From assembly GCA_964523405.1 (NCBI GenBank), contig CAZGAQ010000018.1, positions 1-64,000 of the forward strand: a DNA stretch of 64,000 nt, read 5' to 3'. The notes beneath the pieces are model-generated. The model ran no database searches, was not told where the DNA came from, and worked only from the letters and a program-made list of their open reading frames with translations. Numbering within the stretch: position 1 is the stretch's first letter; each line of letters starts with the position of its first letter. Positions 1 through 7,308 of the stretch are shown here, in pieces. Source of the DNA: CAZGAQ01 sp964523405. Its GTDB lineage: Bacteria > Planctomycetota > Phycisphaerae > UBA1845 > Fen-1342. The position numbers were made by a program, and so were the translations under genes.

Positions 1-1228
1 AGGTTTTCGAAAGTGCCCCCGGCGCAGCCGGCCCGGCCGCGCGGTCCGGCGGACCGCTCGCCGCCGTGCCGGACGCCGCCGGCGGGCCATCCACGACAGC
101 ACCTTCCGGCCGGAAGCGCGATTCGGCCGGCGCGCCATCGCCGGCGGTCGGACTCGGACGTTCCGCGCCCGGACGCGGCTCGGGACCGCGGTCGCGCGGC
201 GGTCGCTCGCGGCGCGGACGTTCGCCACGGCGGCGCTCGAAGCGGGCCGCCTCCACCGCACCCGGTACCGCCTCCTGGCGCGGAGGCGCGGGCGGCAGAT
301 TGAAGGCCTTGATCTCGTCGAGCGGCACGACGGCGAGGCGGTCATCGTCGCAGCGAACCGAGACGAGCTGGGTCAGAATCTGGCGATCCAGCACGGTCGC
401 GGGACCGAACTCGGTCTCGACGCGGGTACCGGGCCGCGGCAGACGCTTTTCGAGCTCCTCATAGCCCACGTGCTCATAACGTAGGCAGCAGCGCAGCTTG
501 CCGCAGCGGCCGGAGACCTTGCTGGGGTCGAGCGTGGACTTCTGCAGCTTGGCCATCTTCATGTTGATGGGCCGCAGCTTCTTGAGGAAGTTCTTGCAGC
601 AGCACTCGCGCCCGCAGATTTCGTAGTCGGCGACCAGACAGGCCTCGTCGCGGGCCTGCACCTGGCGCATTTCGATGCGCGTGCGATAGCGCTGCGCCAG
701 CTCCTTGACCAGCTGGCGGAAGTCGACGCGGGTCGGTGAGCGGAAATAGAAGACGATGCGTTCGCCGCCCAACAGGTGCTCGGCCGTAACGACTTTCAGG
801 TCGAGACCGAGCTGCCCGGCCACCTCCGCGCAGTGATTGATGTCCTCTTCGACATGCGCGTTGAGGTGGCGTTGCTCGCTGATGTCCTGCTCGTTGGCGG
901 CCCGCAAGATGCGCCCCGCCCGCGAGTAGCAGAACTCCGGCCCGCTGTTGCGGAGATAGGCCTGGGCCTGTTCGCGAATCTGGTCGGCACAGCATAGCGC
1001 ACAGGGGGCCCCCACCTGCTCGCCCAGCTCGATGCCGCGCTCGGTCTGCACCACGACTTTCGCGGCGTAGGGCAGGTTCGCGCCGGGCTTCATGGAGAAT
1101 TCGCCCACACGGCCCATCGCGCCGTACCGGATGATCCGGGTCTCGCGCCGCGGGCGCACTTCTTCCGCCCCCCCCCCACCCGCACCAGCACTCGCGCCGG
1201 CGCCCGTGTAGTCACTCAACGCGGCCAT
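1..1228 (-). CDS. PSP1/RicT (YaaT)-type protein, C-terminus cut off by window edge
   Basis: The ATG at 1228 opens a frame that stays open for 409 codons and runs off the left edge, so the 3' end is missing. Residues about 25-285 match the PSP1 family: a cysteine cluster GRECCCKNFL is followed by KVSGRCGKLRCCLRYE, the hallmark of RicT/YaaT, whose cysteines bind iron-sulfur clusters in Bacillus. An early CALCC motif (about residue 75) adds more cysteines. The last ~110 visible residues are a low-complexity Arg/Pro/Ala/Glu tail, unusual compared with Bacillus RicT and likely disordered. In Firmicutes RicT works with RicA and RicF in RNA maturation; whether that holds here is unknown. It is the last gene of a minus-strand series. 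Family call is firm; role is inferred. Confidence 0.88.
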   Translation of the reverse strand, partial: MAALSDYTGAGASAGAGGGGAEEVRPRRETRIIRYGAMGRVGEFSMKPGANLPYAAKVVVQTERGIELGEQVGAPCALCCADQIREQAQAYLRNSGPEFCYSRAGRILRAANEQDISEQRHLNAHVEEDINHCAEVAGQLGLDLKVVTAEHLLGGERIVFYFRSPTRVDFRQLVKELAQRYRTRIEMRQVQARDEACLVADYEICGRECCCKNFLKKLRPINMKMAKLQKSTLDPSKVSGRCGKLRCCLRYEHVGYEELEKRLPRPGTRVETEFGPATVLDRQILTQLVSVRCDDDRLAVVPLDEIKAFNLPPAPPRQEAVPGAVEAARFERRRGERPRRERPPRDRGPEPRPGAERPSPTAGDGAPAESRFRPEGAVVDGPPAASGTAASGPPDRAAGPAAPGALSKT

Positions 1229-1281
1229 CCGCACTCATCTCCGCGACCCCCGTCCAGGGAGCCGTCCGTGCATCAGCCGCT

Positions 1282-1310
1282 ATTGTGGCATCAGTGGGGT
1301 GCGACGACAA
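1282..1310 (-). promoter_or_regulatory. Possible promoter of the PSP1 gene
   Basis: On the minus strand TTGTCG (1310-1305) and CACAAT (1287-1282) are separated by exactly 17 bases, 54 bases before the PSP1 start. Each box matches the sigma-70 consensus at 4 of 6 positions. It overlaps the 3' end of the upstream gene, so PSP1 could be transcribed on its own as well as by read-through. Confidence 0.3.
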
Positions 1311-4050
1311 GCTGGTCGAGCGTGCGGTGGCCTTCGATCTCCTCGAGGCCGAGCCACACGTTGGTGCCCGCCAGGTCGCGGGCCGCGGGAAAGCGGTACT
1401 CCTGGGTGCGCTCTTCACCCGGGGGCACGTTGAGGTAGGCGCGTTCGAGCCGCGCCCGGCCGAGCGGCTGGCAGAAGCCATTGAAGCTGACCGGAGTGGA
1501 GGAGCGGTTGTGGAGCGTCTGCGTGACGACCAACTGGTCGCCATCCCAGCGCGCTGTCCCACGAGCGATAATCCCCTTGAGGGTGAGCTCCAGCGTGACC
1601 TCGAAGTGCAGGGACTGCGGCTCCGGGCGCTCCAGCCGCACATCGATGCCCAGTTGCCGCGGGGCGGCCACCTGTCGAGGAGGCAGAATGAATTCAAGCG
1701 TCTGTTCGAGCGCTTCCCCGGGCGCCAGCGACAGGCGGATCGGGTTGGGACGAATCTCCCAGTCCTTGACGCCCGTCAGCGTGATCTCGCCGCTCAGGTC
1801 GCTGGCATAGTGGTTCCGCAGGGTCAGGACCGGGCGTGGATCCGGGTCGTGGAGCTGCACGACGGCCGGCGTGAGCCGGAAGCTGTCCTGGATCAGCAGC
1901 AGCGGGGTGTTCACGTTTTCGATCAACAGCGGCGTGCGCGTGACGGGGATGTGCACGAAGGCGCCGTCGTGTTGCAGCGGCTGCTCACGGCCAAAGAGGT
2001 CGACGGCGCGGGCGGCGGCCCCGGCGTACAGGTCCACCACCTGCGGCGTGTCATCGGCCACCCAGGTCCACAGCACGAGCGTGCGGCGATCCCCGTCGAA
2101 GAGGAGGGCCACGGTATCGCTGCCGAGGGAAAGCGCCGCGACGGCTTGCTGGCCCGACAGGTAGTGCAGCAGCGTTCGCAGCGGCAGGTAGTCTGCGGTG
2201 GGCTGCCAGCCGTTGGCGCCGACGTCCCCGGCGGGTTCATACGGCGCGGGCAGGTAGAGGCGCTCGGGGTTGACCGCCTTGGCGAGGACGACGCGACGGG
2301 CAAGATCGGCAACGTGCTCCGCGACGGGGACCGAAGCGGTATCGTCAAACGCCAGGCTCAGCCAGCGCGCGGGGTCGGACGGCGTCGCGGGGGTGTCCGC
2401 CAGCCAGAAGGCCAGATGCTGCGGGATGGTGCGGGTCGGGAGGTCCGGCCCGACCCAGTAGGAGTACGCGTGCAGCGCCGGCCCGCTCCAGCGTTCGCCT
2501 GCGGGAGACGGCGCGGCGGCCCCATCAGCCGGTTGCGGCGCGGCGTCGAGTACAGAGCGCGGCAGGACGAGTTCCGGCGCCGCCACGAAGCGCTCGAGCT
2601 TCTCACGAATCTGGCTGACTGCGGCCGGCGTCCAGCGGTCCGGGCCGGCCAGCTCCAGGCGTTCGTCGCCGAGCTGCCACGAGGTGAGTTGGCCGCCGAA
2701 GAACGCGAACACGGGCCCGACGCGACCTTCCCACTGCTCGTCAGTCCGCAGCATCCACTGCGTGGAGCGGCGCACGGGGCTGCGCTCCGTGGCGACGGGG
2801 GAAAGGATGACGGCCGTGGTGGCGATGTGCTGGCGGCCGAGCTGGCGGGCCAGATCCCCGATCTGGCGGAGATAGGTGGCCTCGCCCTCGGTGCCGGGGG
2901 ACCCGATCATCGGAACGCCGACCTTGACCGCGCAGGCACCGAGCGTGCGGGTTAGCTCGGACACACCGCGTTCGTGATCAGCCGGCCAGCGGCCGAGATC
3001 CACACCGATGTCGGGGCTGGTTACGGTCAGGGGGGTCAGCGCCGGCAACACCGCGAATTGCAGGCTGCGGCGGACGAGCGTTTCACCGCCGCCCAATAGT
3101 CGGAGGTGGGCGCGGTACAGGCCGGGTGGCAGGCTCGGCACGGGCACGCGGTGATGCTCCGTGGCCTGGCTGACGAGTTCGAACGTGCGCTCCAGCCGCG
3201 GCGCGCCGCTTTCGTCCTGCAGGGATATTTCGGCTTGGATGGTGGCGGCGGTGGCGTTGGACACGTCCAGTTCGACGCTCTCGGAGGCGCCGGGCACGAC
3301 GAGGCCGCCCGGATTGGAGAGACGGAACTGCACGCGGGGCATGCGAAAGATCGTGAGATCGTCGAACCACACGTGGGCTTGCACGTCCTGGCGGAGAATG
3401 GGATCGACCGCCTGCTCACCCGGGTCATGCCACACATAGCGTTGCAGCACCCAGAGCTGCAGGCGCAGCGTGCGGGCGTCGGGGTAGTCGCCACTGACCG
3501 TAAGCTCGATACGCTGCCAGGTGTCGTCGCCGTCGGGCAGCGAGCTGACCAGCGGGCTGACGCGCTCGCTGCCGGCAATGCGCCGCCCGAAACCGTCCAC
3601 GAGGTAGGCGGCTACAAAGGCGCGGGCGTGCGCAAGGCCCTGAGCACGAATGTAGCCTTCGATGAGGTAATCCGAATCAGGGAAGACGGCGAGGTCGTTG
3701 TGTGTGTACTCATAGGCGATGTTTCCGCCGCGGAGCGCGAAACGGAACGACGGCGGGGCCGTCCGACCGACCGCCTCATCGAATGCGCCTTTGGAGTACG
3801 CCGGCAGGCCGTCGCCCGTAAAGCGCGTCCAGTACATGGGCGTATCTTCGTAGTTCCCCGCCGGACGTTCGTTGAAGTCGAAGACCTTCAGGGGGCGGTA
3901 GAGCTCGCCGAGAGTACCGACGGGCGTCGCGGGCTGGGTCGCCGGAGGCGCACTTTCTGCGCGGGTGGTGGGCCCGGCGGCGAAACAGACAGCCGCCGCG
4001 GCCGCCAGCGAGGCCAATAGAGCGGGCGCGCGGAACAAGCGAGCGTTCAT
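1291..4050 (-). CDS. Large secreted protein of unknown function
   Basis: A 919-residue protein with a clear signal peptide: NARLFRAP, then a hydrophobic Ala/Leu run ending near AVCFAAGPTTRAESA (about residues 8-30). After it comes a Pro/Thr linker and a beta-rich region of about 250 residues (FNERPAGNYEDTPMYW, FRFALRGGNIAYEY) that resembles a carbohydrate-binding jelly-roll module. The middle third (FAFFGGQLTSWQLGDERLEL) could be a TIM-barrel-like domain. The C-terminal 250 residues look like Ig-like domains (LTPAVVQLHDPDPRP, LAPGEALEQTLEF). No catalytic motif that I can name is visible. The start at 4050 is chosen because the signal peptide begins there; the frame is open further upstream but that part is not protein-like. 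Probably exported; function unknown. Confidence 0.8.
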   Translation of the reverse strand: MNARLFRAPALLASLAAAAAVCFAAGPTTRAESAPPATQPATPVGTLGELYRPLKVFDFNERPAGNYEDTPMYWTRFTGDGLPAYSKGAFDEAVGRTAPPSFRFALRGGNIAYEYTHNDLAVFPDSDYLIEGYIRAQGLAHARAFVAAYLVDGFGRRIAGSERVSPLVSSLPDGDDTWQRIELTVSGDYPDARTLRLQLWVLQRYVWHDPGEQAVDPILRQDVQAHVWFDDLTIFRMPRVQFRLSNPGGLVVPGASESVELDVSNATAATIQAEISLQDESGAPRLERTFELVSQATEHHRVPVPSLPPGLYRAHLRLLGGGETLVRRSLQFAVLPALTPLTVTSPDIGVDLGRWPADHERGVSELTRTLGACAVKVGVPMIGSPGTEGEATYLRQIGDLARQLGRQHIATTAVILSPVATERSPVRRSTQWMLRTDEQWEGRVGPVFAFFGGQLTSWQLGDERLELAGPDRWTPAAVSQIREKLERFVAAPELVLPRSVLDAAPQPADGAAAPSPAGERWSGPALHAYSYWVGPDLPTRTIPQHLAFWLADTPATPSDPARWLSLAFDDTASVPVAEHVADLARRVVLAKAVNPERLYLPAPYEPAGDVGANGWQPTADYLPLRTLLHYLSGQQAVAALSLGSDTVALLFDGDRRTLVLWTWVADDTPQVVDLYAGAAARAVDLFGREQPLQHDGAFVHIPVTRTPLLIENVNTPLLLIQDSFRLTPAVVQLHDPDPRPVLTLRNHYASDLSGEITLTGVKDWEIRPNPIRLSLAPGEALEQTLEFILPPRQVAAPRQLGIDVRLERPEPQSLHFEVTLELTLKGIIARGTARWDGDQLVVTQTLHNRSSTPVSFNGFCQPLGRARLERAYLNVPPGEERTQEYRFPAARDLAGTNVWLGLEEIEGHRTLDQLVVAPH

Positions 4051-4395
4051 CTCTTGAGGTAATCGGACGTTCCGGCAGGAGGGGTGAATAGGCGGGCGGG
4101 GCGGAGCCGTGATCCTCCGCGACCGTACCCGCGCGGCGACCGGGAGGGAGCGGCAGATCCCCGTAGCGCCGGACCGCAGCTTGCCCGCCGCGGCGGGTAT
4201 CCGACGTTCCGGTCTGACGAAGGGCCGTCGGCACGCGCCCGAGTCCGGGGAGCACCGGCCCGCAATCGGCACGGTCGTGTTCGTGTGCGCGATCAACGGA
4301 TTGGCGTCCCACCAGCGCGTGCGGATCGCGCCCGGAACAGGCTGGAGGTCCTTGCACCCCGGCCTCATCCCCTTGAGAGGCGACGAAATGCGCCG
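4051..4395. other. 345-base gap, no gene seen
   Basis: No convincing reading frame. The only pattern I see is the word GACGTTCCGG, present at about 4068 and again at about 4204, each preceded by similar bases (TCGGACGTTCCGG and TCCGACGTTCCGG). On the minus strand these read CCGGAACGTC and contain a GGAAC core like the -35 of ECF sigma promoters, but I cannot pair either with a good -10 element. Confidence 0.3.
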
Positions 4396-4923
4396 CTAAT
4401 TCCCCTGCGTCTTGCTCAGCCGCTCCCACGTCGTGCGGACCAGGTGCAGGCCGTGGACGCAGAATTCGAATTGCGCGCTGAGTTCGAGGAGCACATCCGC
4501 GGGCGGGTCTTGGCCGGCGCCGGTCAGCTCGCTGGCGATGCCGTACGAGCGTTTGCCCTGCGCAAGGTAGACGCCGAGCTGGTCGATGCCGCCGTGGAAG
4601 CGCGGCCGCAGGGTCTCGGGATAGACGCCGGTCCAGAAGAGCGTAAAGTCCCCGATGTACTTGTTGATCAGGCGGCGGCGGTGCGACTCGCTGACGTCCG
4701 GGCCAAGGCAGGCTTCCGCCTCCATGCGCGACAGGTCACGGATCGTCTCAGCGTCGGCCGTGTGCAGCCGGTAGATGTGGTCAACGTGTACGAAATCGGT
4801 GAGGAGGTCGCCAAGGTACTCCGTGAGGGTCGGGCTGCAGATCCCCATGTCGATGTGGAAGACCTGCTCGACGAGTCCGCCGAACAGCTTCCGCAGGGGA
4901 TGTCCGGGCCCAAGCGGCGTCAT
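4396..4923 (-). CDS. Conserved-looking small protein of unknown function
   Basis: A 175-residue soluble, mostly helical protein with no signal peptide and no membrane segment. Visible stretches include PLRKLFGGLVEQVFHIDMG, HVDHIYRLHTADAET and GDFTLFWTGVYPETL; histidines and acidic residues are frequent (FHIDMG, FVHVDHIY). The ATG at 4923 is chosen because an AGGAG ribosome site lies 7 bases upstream; an in-frame ATG at 4941 lacks this. It sits between the YacL-type gene and the large secreted protein on the same strand but has its own promoter-like sequence. I do not recognise the family and assign no function. Confidence 0.72.
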   Translation of the reverse strand: MTPLGPGHPLRKLFGGLVEQVFHIDMGICSPTLTEYLGDLLTDFVHVDHIYRLHTADAETIRDLSRMEAEACLGPDVSESHRRRLINKYIGDFTLFWTGVYPETLRPRFHGGIDQLGVYLAQGKRSYGIASELTGAGQDPPADVLLELSAQFEFCVHGLHLVRTTWERLSKTQGN

Positions 4924-4980
4924 CGCGGCACTCCTGCACACACGGGCGACGGGCGGCCAGCCAAACCCGGCACCCGCTTC

Positions 4981-5019
4981 ATTCTAGCGAGCCCCAGGTG
5001 CGTCGACCGGGCGGTCGAC
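4981..5019 (-). promoter_or_regulatory. Possible promoter with inverted repeat over the -35 region
   Basis: TAGAAT (minus strand, 4986-4981) matches the -10 consensus at 5 of 6 positions and lies 58 bases before the start at 4923. The inverted repeat GTCGACC-gggc-GGTCGAC (5002-5019, 7 perfect pairs) covers the place where the -35 box would be. That is where a repressor would be expected to bind. No good -35 hexamer is visible, so an activator is also possible. Confidence 0.35.
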
Positions 5020-5173
5020 ACGGCAGCGCAAGTGCCGCGCCATCCGCCCTTTAGTCGCATCGGACAGGTCGGCGGGCGAGTTGACTGAAACAGGAGTCCG
5101 AGAATGGCAAACGGCCGCCCGTCAGGCGAGCGGCCGTCCGAGGCCGGGGTTCCCCCCTGGCGGTGCGGAGGCC

Positions 5174-5254
5174 GTCAGGCACCCCTCACATTCGTTCGGG
5201 GCAGGCGGAGACCTGACGCTACGTCCCTCGTCAGGCAGGATGCCCGACGCTACC
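5174..5254. repeat. Two units of a short REP-like repeat
   Basis: Unit one starts with GTCAGGCAC (5174-5182) and ends CCTGACGCTACG (5212-5223). Unit two starts GTCAGGCA (5230-5237) and ends GCCCGACGCTACC (5242-5254). The start GTCAGGC and the end GCCTGAC/GCCCGAC are inverted copies, so each unit can fold into a hairpin. A third copy lies at 32806-32831 between two other genes, so this is a dispersed intergenic repeat. Confidence 0.55.
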
Positions 5255-5268
5255 GGCTCGGCGCCCTG

Positions 5269-6360
5269 CTACATCCGCGGGCGGGGGCGCCGCGGGGCGA
5301 TGGGCGTCCCCTCGGGACGTCCGAAAATCATGCGCCCGGCCGACGTTTGCAGAACGCTGGTGACGGTGAGGCAGACTTCCTCGTTGATCTTCTCGCGTGA
5401 GTTCTCGGCCACCACCATCGTGCCGTCTTCGAGGTAGCCGACGCCCTGTCCCATTTCCTCGCCGGGCTTGATGATGCGAACGGTGAGCGTCTCGCCGGGC
5501 ATGACCACGGGCTTGAGGGCATTGGCGAGGTCGTTGATGTTGATCACGTCCACGCCGCGAATCTGGGCGATCTTGTTGAGGTTGTAGTCGTTCGTGACCA
5601 CGCGGCCGTCGAGCTTCTTGGCGAGCGCGACGAGCTTCTGGTCGACGTCGCCGGACTCCTCGACGCTGGGCAGCCGTGTGTCGGAGATGCGGATTTCGAT
5701 CTTGTCGTTGGTCTGGAGCTTATTGAGCATGTCCAGCCCGCGCCGGCCGCGATTGCGCTTGAGCTTGTCGGCGCTGTCGGCGATGGCCTGCAACTCCTGG
5801 AGGACGAAGCGCGGGATGAACAGCGGGGAATCGATGATGCGCGTGTCGCAGATGTCGGCGATGCGGCCGTCGATGATAACGGATGTATCGAGGATGAGGG
5901 GTCGGGCGCCGCGGGTCTGGCGCGCGAATTCGACGTAGGGGACGACAAAGCGTACGTCGTCCTTGGTCTGCATGATGAAGCTGATCGTGAGGTAGCAGCT
6001 CACGAGGCCGAGCATCAGCTTCACGGCACCGATTGTGGCGTTGATGCTCTTATAGGCATCCTTGGCCAGGTCCTCCTTCGACAGGTTCCAGAACAACTCG
6101 ACCATCATGTCCACAATCAGGCCCAGGGCGTAGGCGAATACCATGCCCGCGATGAGGCCGAGGAACACGCCGGACAGCGCCGCCAGTGATTTGCGGGTCA
6201 GGACACTGTCGATGACCACGAGGACGAGGGCGAAACCGATCGCGGCGATCATGAGTGTAAGGCTGTAACGGCTGGGCATGCTGGGGTCGCTCGTCACTGC
6301 GAGGAGCGAGACCGCAGCCATCAGCAGGACGAACAGCCCGCGGAGAAACCAGAGCACCAT
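5269..6360 (-). CDS. YacL-type membrane protein with PIN and TRAM domains
   Basis: 363 residues, the usual length for this family. The first ~125 residues hold four hydrophobic helices (FLRGLFVLLMAAVSLLAV, LTLMIAAIGFALVLVVID, LAALSGVFLGLIAGMVFAY, a weaker one near AVKLMLGLVSCYLTISF). A PIN nuclease-like domain follows, starting LILDTSVIIDGRIADI with the first acidic metal ligand and continuing to KLDGRVVTNDYNLNKIA with the conserved NDYNLNK motif. The C-terminal ~75 residues are a TRAM RNA-binding domain (LTVRIIKPGEEMGQGVGYL). Such proteins are predicted membrane-tethered RNases, but the substrate is unknown. AAAGGAAG lies upstream of the ATG. Confidence 0.92.
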   Translation of the reverse strand: MVLWFLRGLFVLLMAAVSLLAVTSDPSMPSRYSLTLMIAAIGFALVLVVIDSVLTRKSLAALSGVFLGLIAGMVFAYALGLIVDMMVELFWNLSKEDLAKDAYKSINATIGAVKLMLGLVSCYLTISFIMQTKDDVRFVVPYVEFARQTRGARPLILDTSVIIDGRIADICDTRIIDSPLFIPRFVLQELQAIADSADKLKRNRGRRGLDMLNKLQTNDKIEIRISDTRLPSVEESGDVDQKLVALAKKLDGRVVTNDYNLNKIAQIRGVDVININDLANALKPVVMPGETLTVRIIKPGEEMGQGVGYLEDGTMVVAENSREKINEEVCLTVTSVLQTSAGRMIFGRPEGTPIAPRRPRPRM

Positions 6361-6448
6361 GGGGGCTTCCTTTGATGAAACGAATGATCACTGCCCCGCG
6401 CCGCCCAGTGCGACGCGCTGAATCGTACCCAGCGCCGCCTGCGGCGCT

Positions 6449-6485
6449 GCGGTTCGCATTCTACGCGCGAACCGCGCACGCTCAA
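6449..6485 (-). promoter_or_regulatory. Promoter of the yacL-type gene with the -10 inside an inverted repeat
   Basis: On the minus strand TTGAGC (6485-6480) and TAGAAT (6463-6458) are 16 bases apart, about 100 bases before the gene. The -10 falls in the 9-base centre of a perfect 9-pair inverted repeat, GCGGTTCGC (6449-6457) and GCGAACCGC (6467-6475). A dimeric regulator bound there would cover the -10. Confidence 0.45.
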
Positions 6486-6514
6486 GCGGCGGAGCGCAAT
6501 CCCGCGCGAACGGA

Positions 6515-6544
6515 TTGAGCCCGGGCCTGGCGCCGGAGTACAGT
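6515..6544 (+). promoter_or_regulatory. Possible promoter giving a leaderless glycosylase mRNA
   Basis: TTGAGC (6515-6520), 18 bases, then TACAGT (6539-6544). The ATG at 6552 starts 8 bases after the -10 box, where transcription itself should begin, and no well-spaced ribosome site precedes the ATG. Confidence 0.3.
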
Positions 6545-6551
6545 GCCGCCC

Positions 6552-7202
6552 ATGTCAGCCAACCATCTGCCCGCCGCCAGCGAGGTCCGGGCGGCACAGC
6601 GGCACTTGCGGACGGCCGACCAGCGCTGGGCCGCACTGCTGGCCCGCGTCGGCCCCTACCGCCCCAGCCTGACCCCCGACCCGTTCATCGCCCTGGTCGG
6701 GTCGATCGTGCACCAGCAAGTCTCGATGAGCGCCGGGGCGGCCATCTATCGCCGGCTCAAGGCGCTGTGTCCACGTGGCCGCCTGTGCCCGGCGGCGCTT
6801 CTGTCCCAGGACGAAGCGGCACTGCGCACGGCGGGGCTGTCGCGACAGAAGGCGTCTTACCTGCGGAACATCGCGGAGTTCTTCGCCCGCGGCCGGGGGA
6901 GGCGAGCGAGTTTGCGCCGCGCCCCGGACGAGGAAGTGATCGAGCAGGTCACGCAGATCAAGGGCGTCGGCCGGTGGACGGCCGAGATGCTCTTGATCTT
7001 CTGCCTGCACCGCCCGGATGTGTGGCCGGTGGATGACCTGGGGTTGCGGAAGGCGGGGCAGCGCTTCCTCGGGCTGGCGGAGATGCCGACGCCGAAGGCG
7101 TTGCAGGAACTGGGCGAGCCGTGGCGGCCGTACCGGACGTACGCGACGTGGTACTTGTGGCGGAGCCTGGAATTGCCGGTGGCGCCAGCGATCACGCACT
7201 AG
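6552..7202 (+). CDS. HhH-GPD DNA glycosylase, 3-methyladenine DNA glycosylase II (AlkA) type
   Basis: 216 residues, typical of short AlkA-like glycosylases without the N-terminal AlkA domain. The core reads PFIALVGSIVHQQVSM (residues ~44-59), then the helix-hairpin-helix IKGVGRWTAEMLLIF (~136-150), then the loop WPVDDLGLRKA (~158-168), whose aspartate (D161 or D162) is the catalytic residue of the family. It should excise alkylated bases in the first step of base excision repair. The ATG at 6552 is used; an in-frame GTG at 6543 is the alternative. It converges on the symporter gene. Confidence 0.92.
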   Translation: MSANHLPAASEVRAAQRHLRTADQRWAALLARVGPYRPSLTPDPFIALVGSIVHQQVSMSAGAAIYRRLKALCPRGRLCPAALLSQDEAALRTAGLSRQKASYLRNIAEFFARGRGRRASLRRAPDEEVIEQVTQIKGVGRWTAEMLLIFCLHRPDVWPVDDLGLRKAGQRFLGLAEMPTPKALQELGEPWRPYRTYATWYLWRSLELPVAPAITH

Positions 7203-7249
7203 TGGGGCGTGCGGCGGGAGCGGGAAGAACGGGCTGCAGGCAACGTCGG

Positions 7250-7280
7250 CCCGCCCTGCCATTTGTTCGGGACGGGCGGG
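7250..7280. terminator. GC-rich hairpin between converging genes
   Basis: CCCGCCC (7250-7256) pairs with GGGCGGG (7274-7280) across a 17-base loop, between the glycosylase and symporter genes. There is no T tract on either side, so it is only a possible bidirectional terminator. Confidence 0.3.
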
Positions 7281-7308
7281 GGGCCAACACTACGGCGCCG
7301 AGATTATG

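Larger units (their letters stand above)
4924..5268. other. 345-base gap between yacL-type gene and small gene
   Basis: No gene. It holds the promoter/inverted repeat at 4981-5019, a perfect 8-pair hairpin ACGGCCGC...GCGGCCGT (5111-5118 with 5130-5137) that could end transcription of the yacL-type gene, and a short repeated element at 5174-5254. Confidence 0.5.

Noticed and set aside
4051..4368. Extension of the large secreted protein to an upstream ATG at 4368
   Set aside because: It would bury the signal peptide in the middle of the chain, and the added sequence is Arg/Pro-rich and not protein-like.
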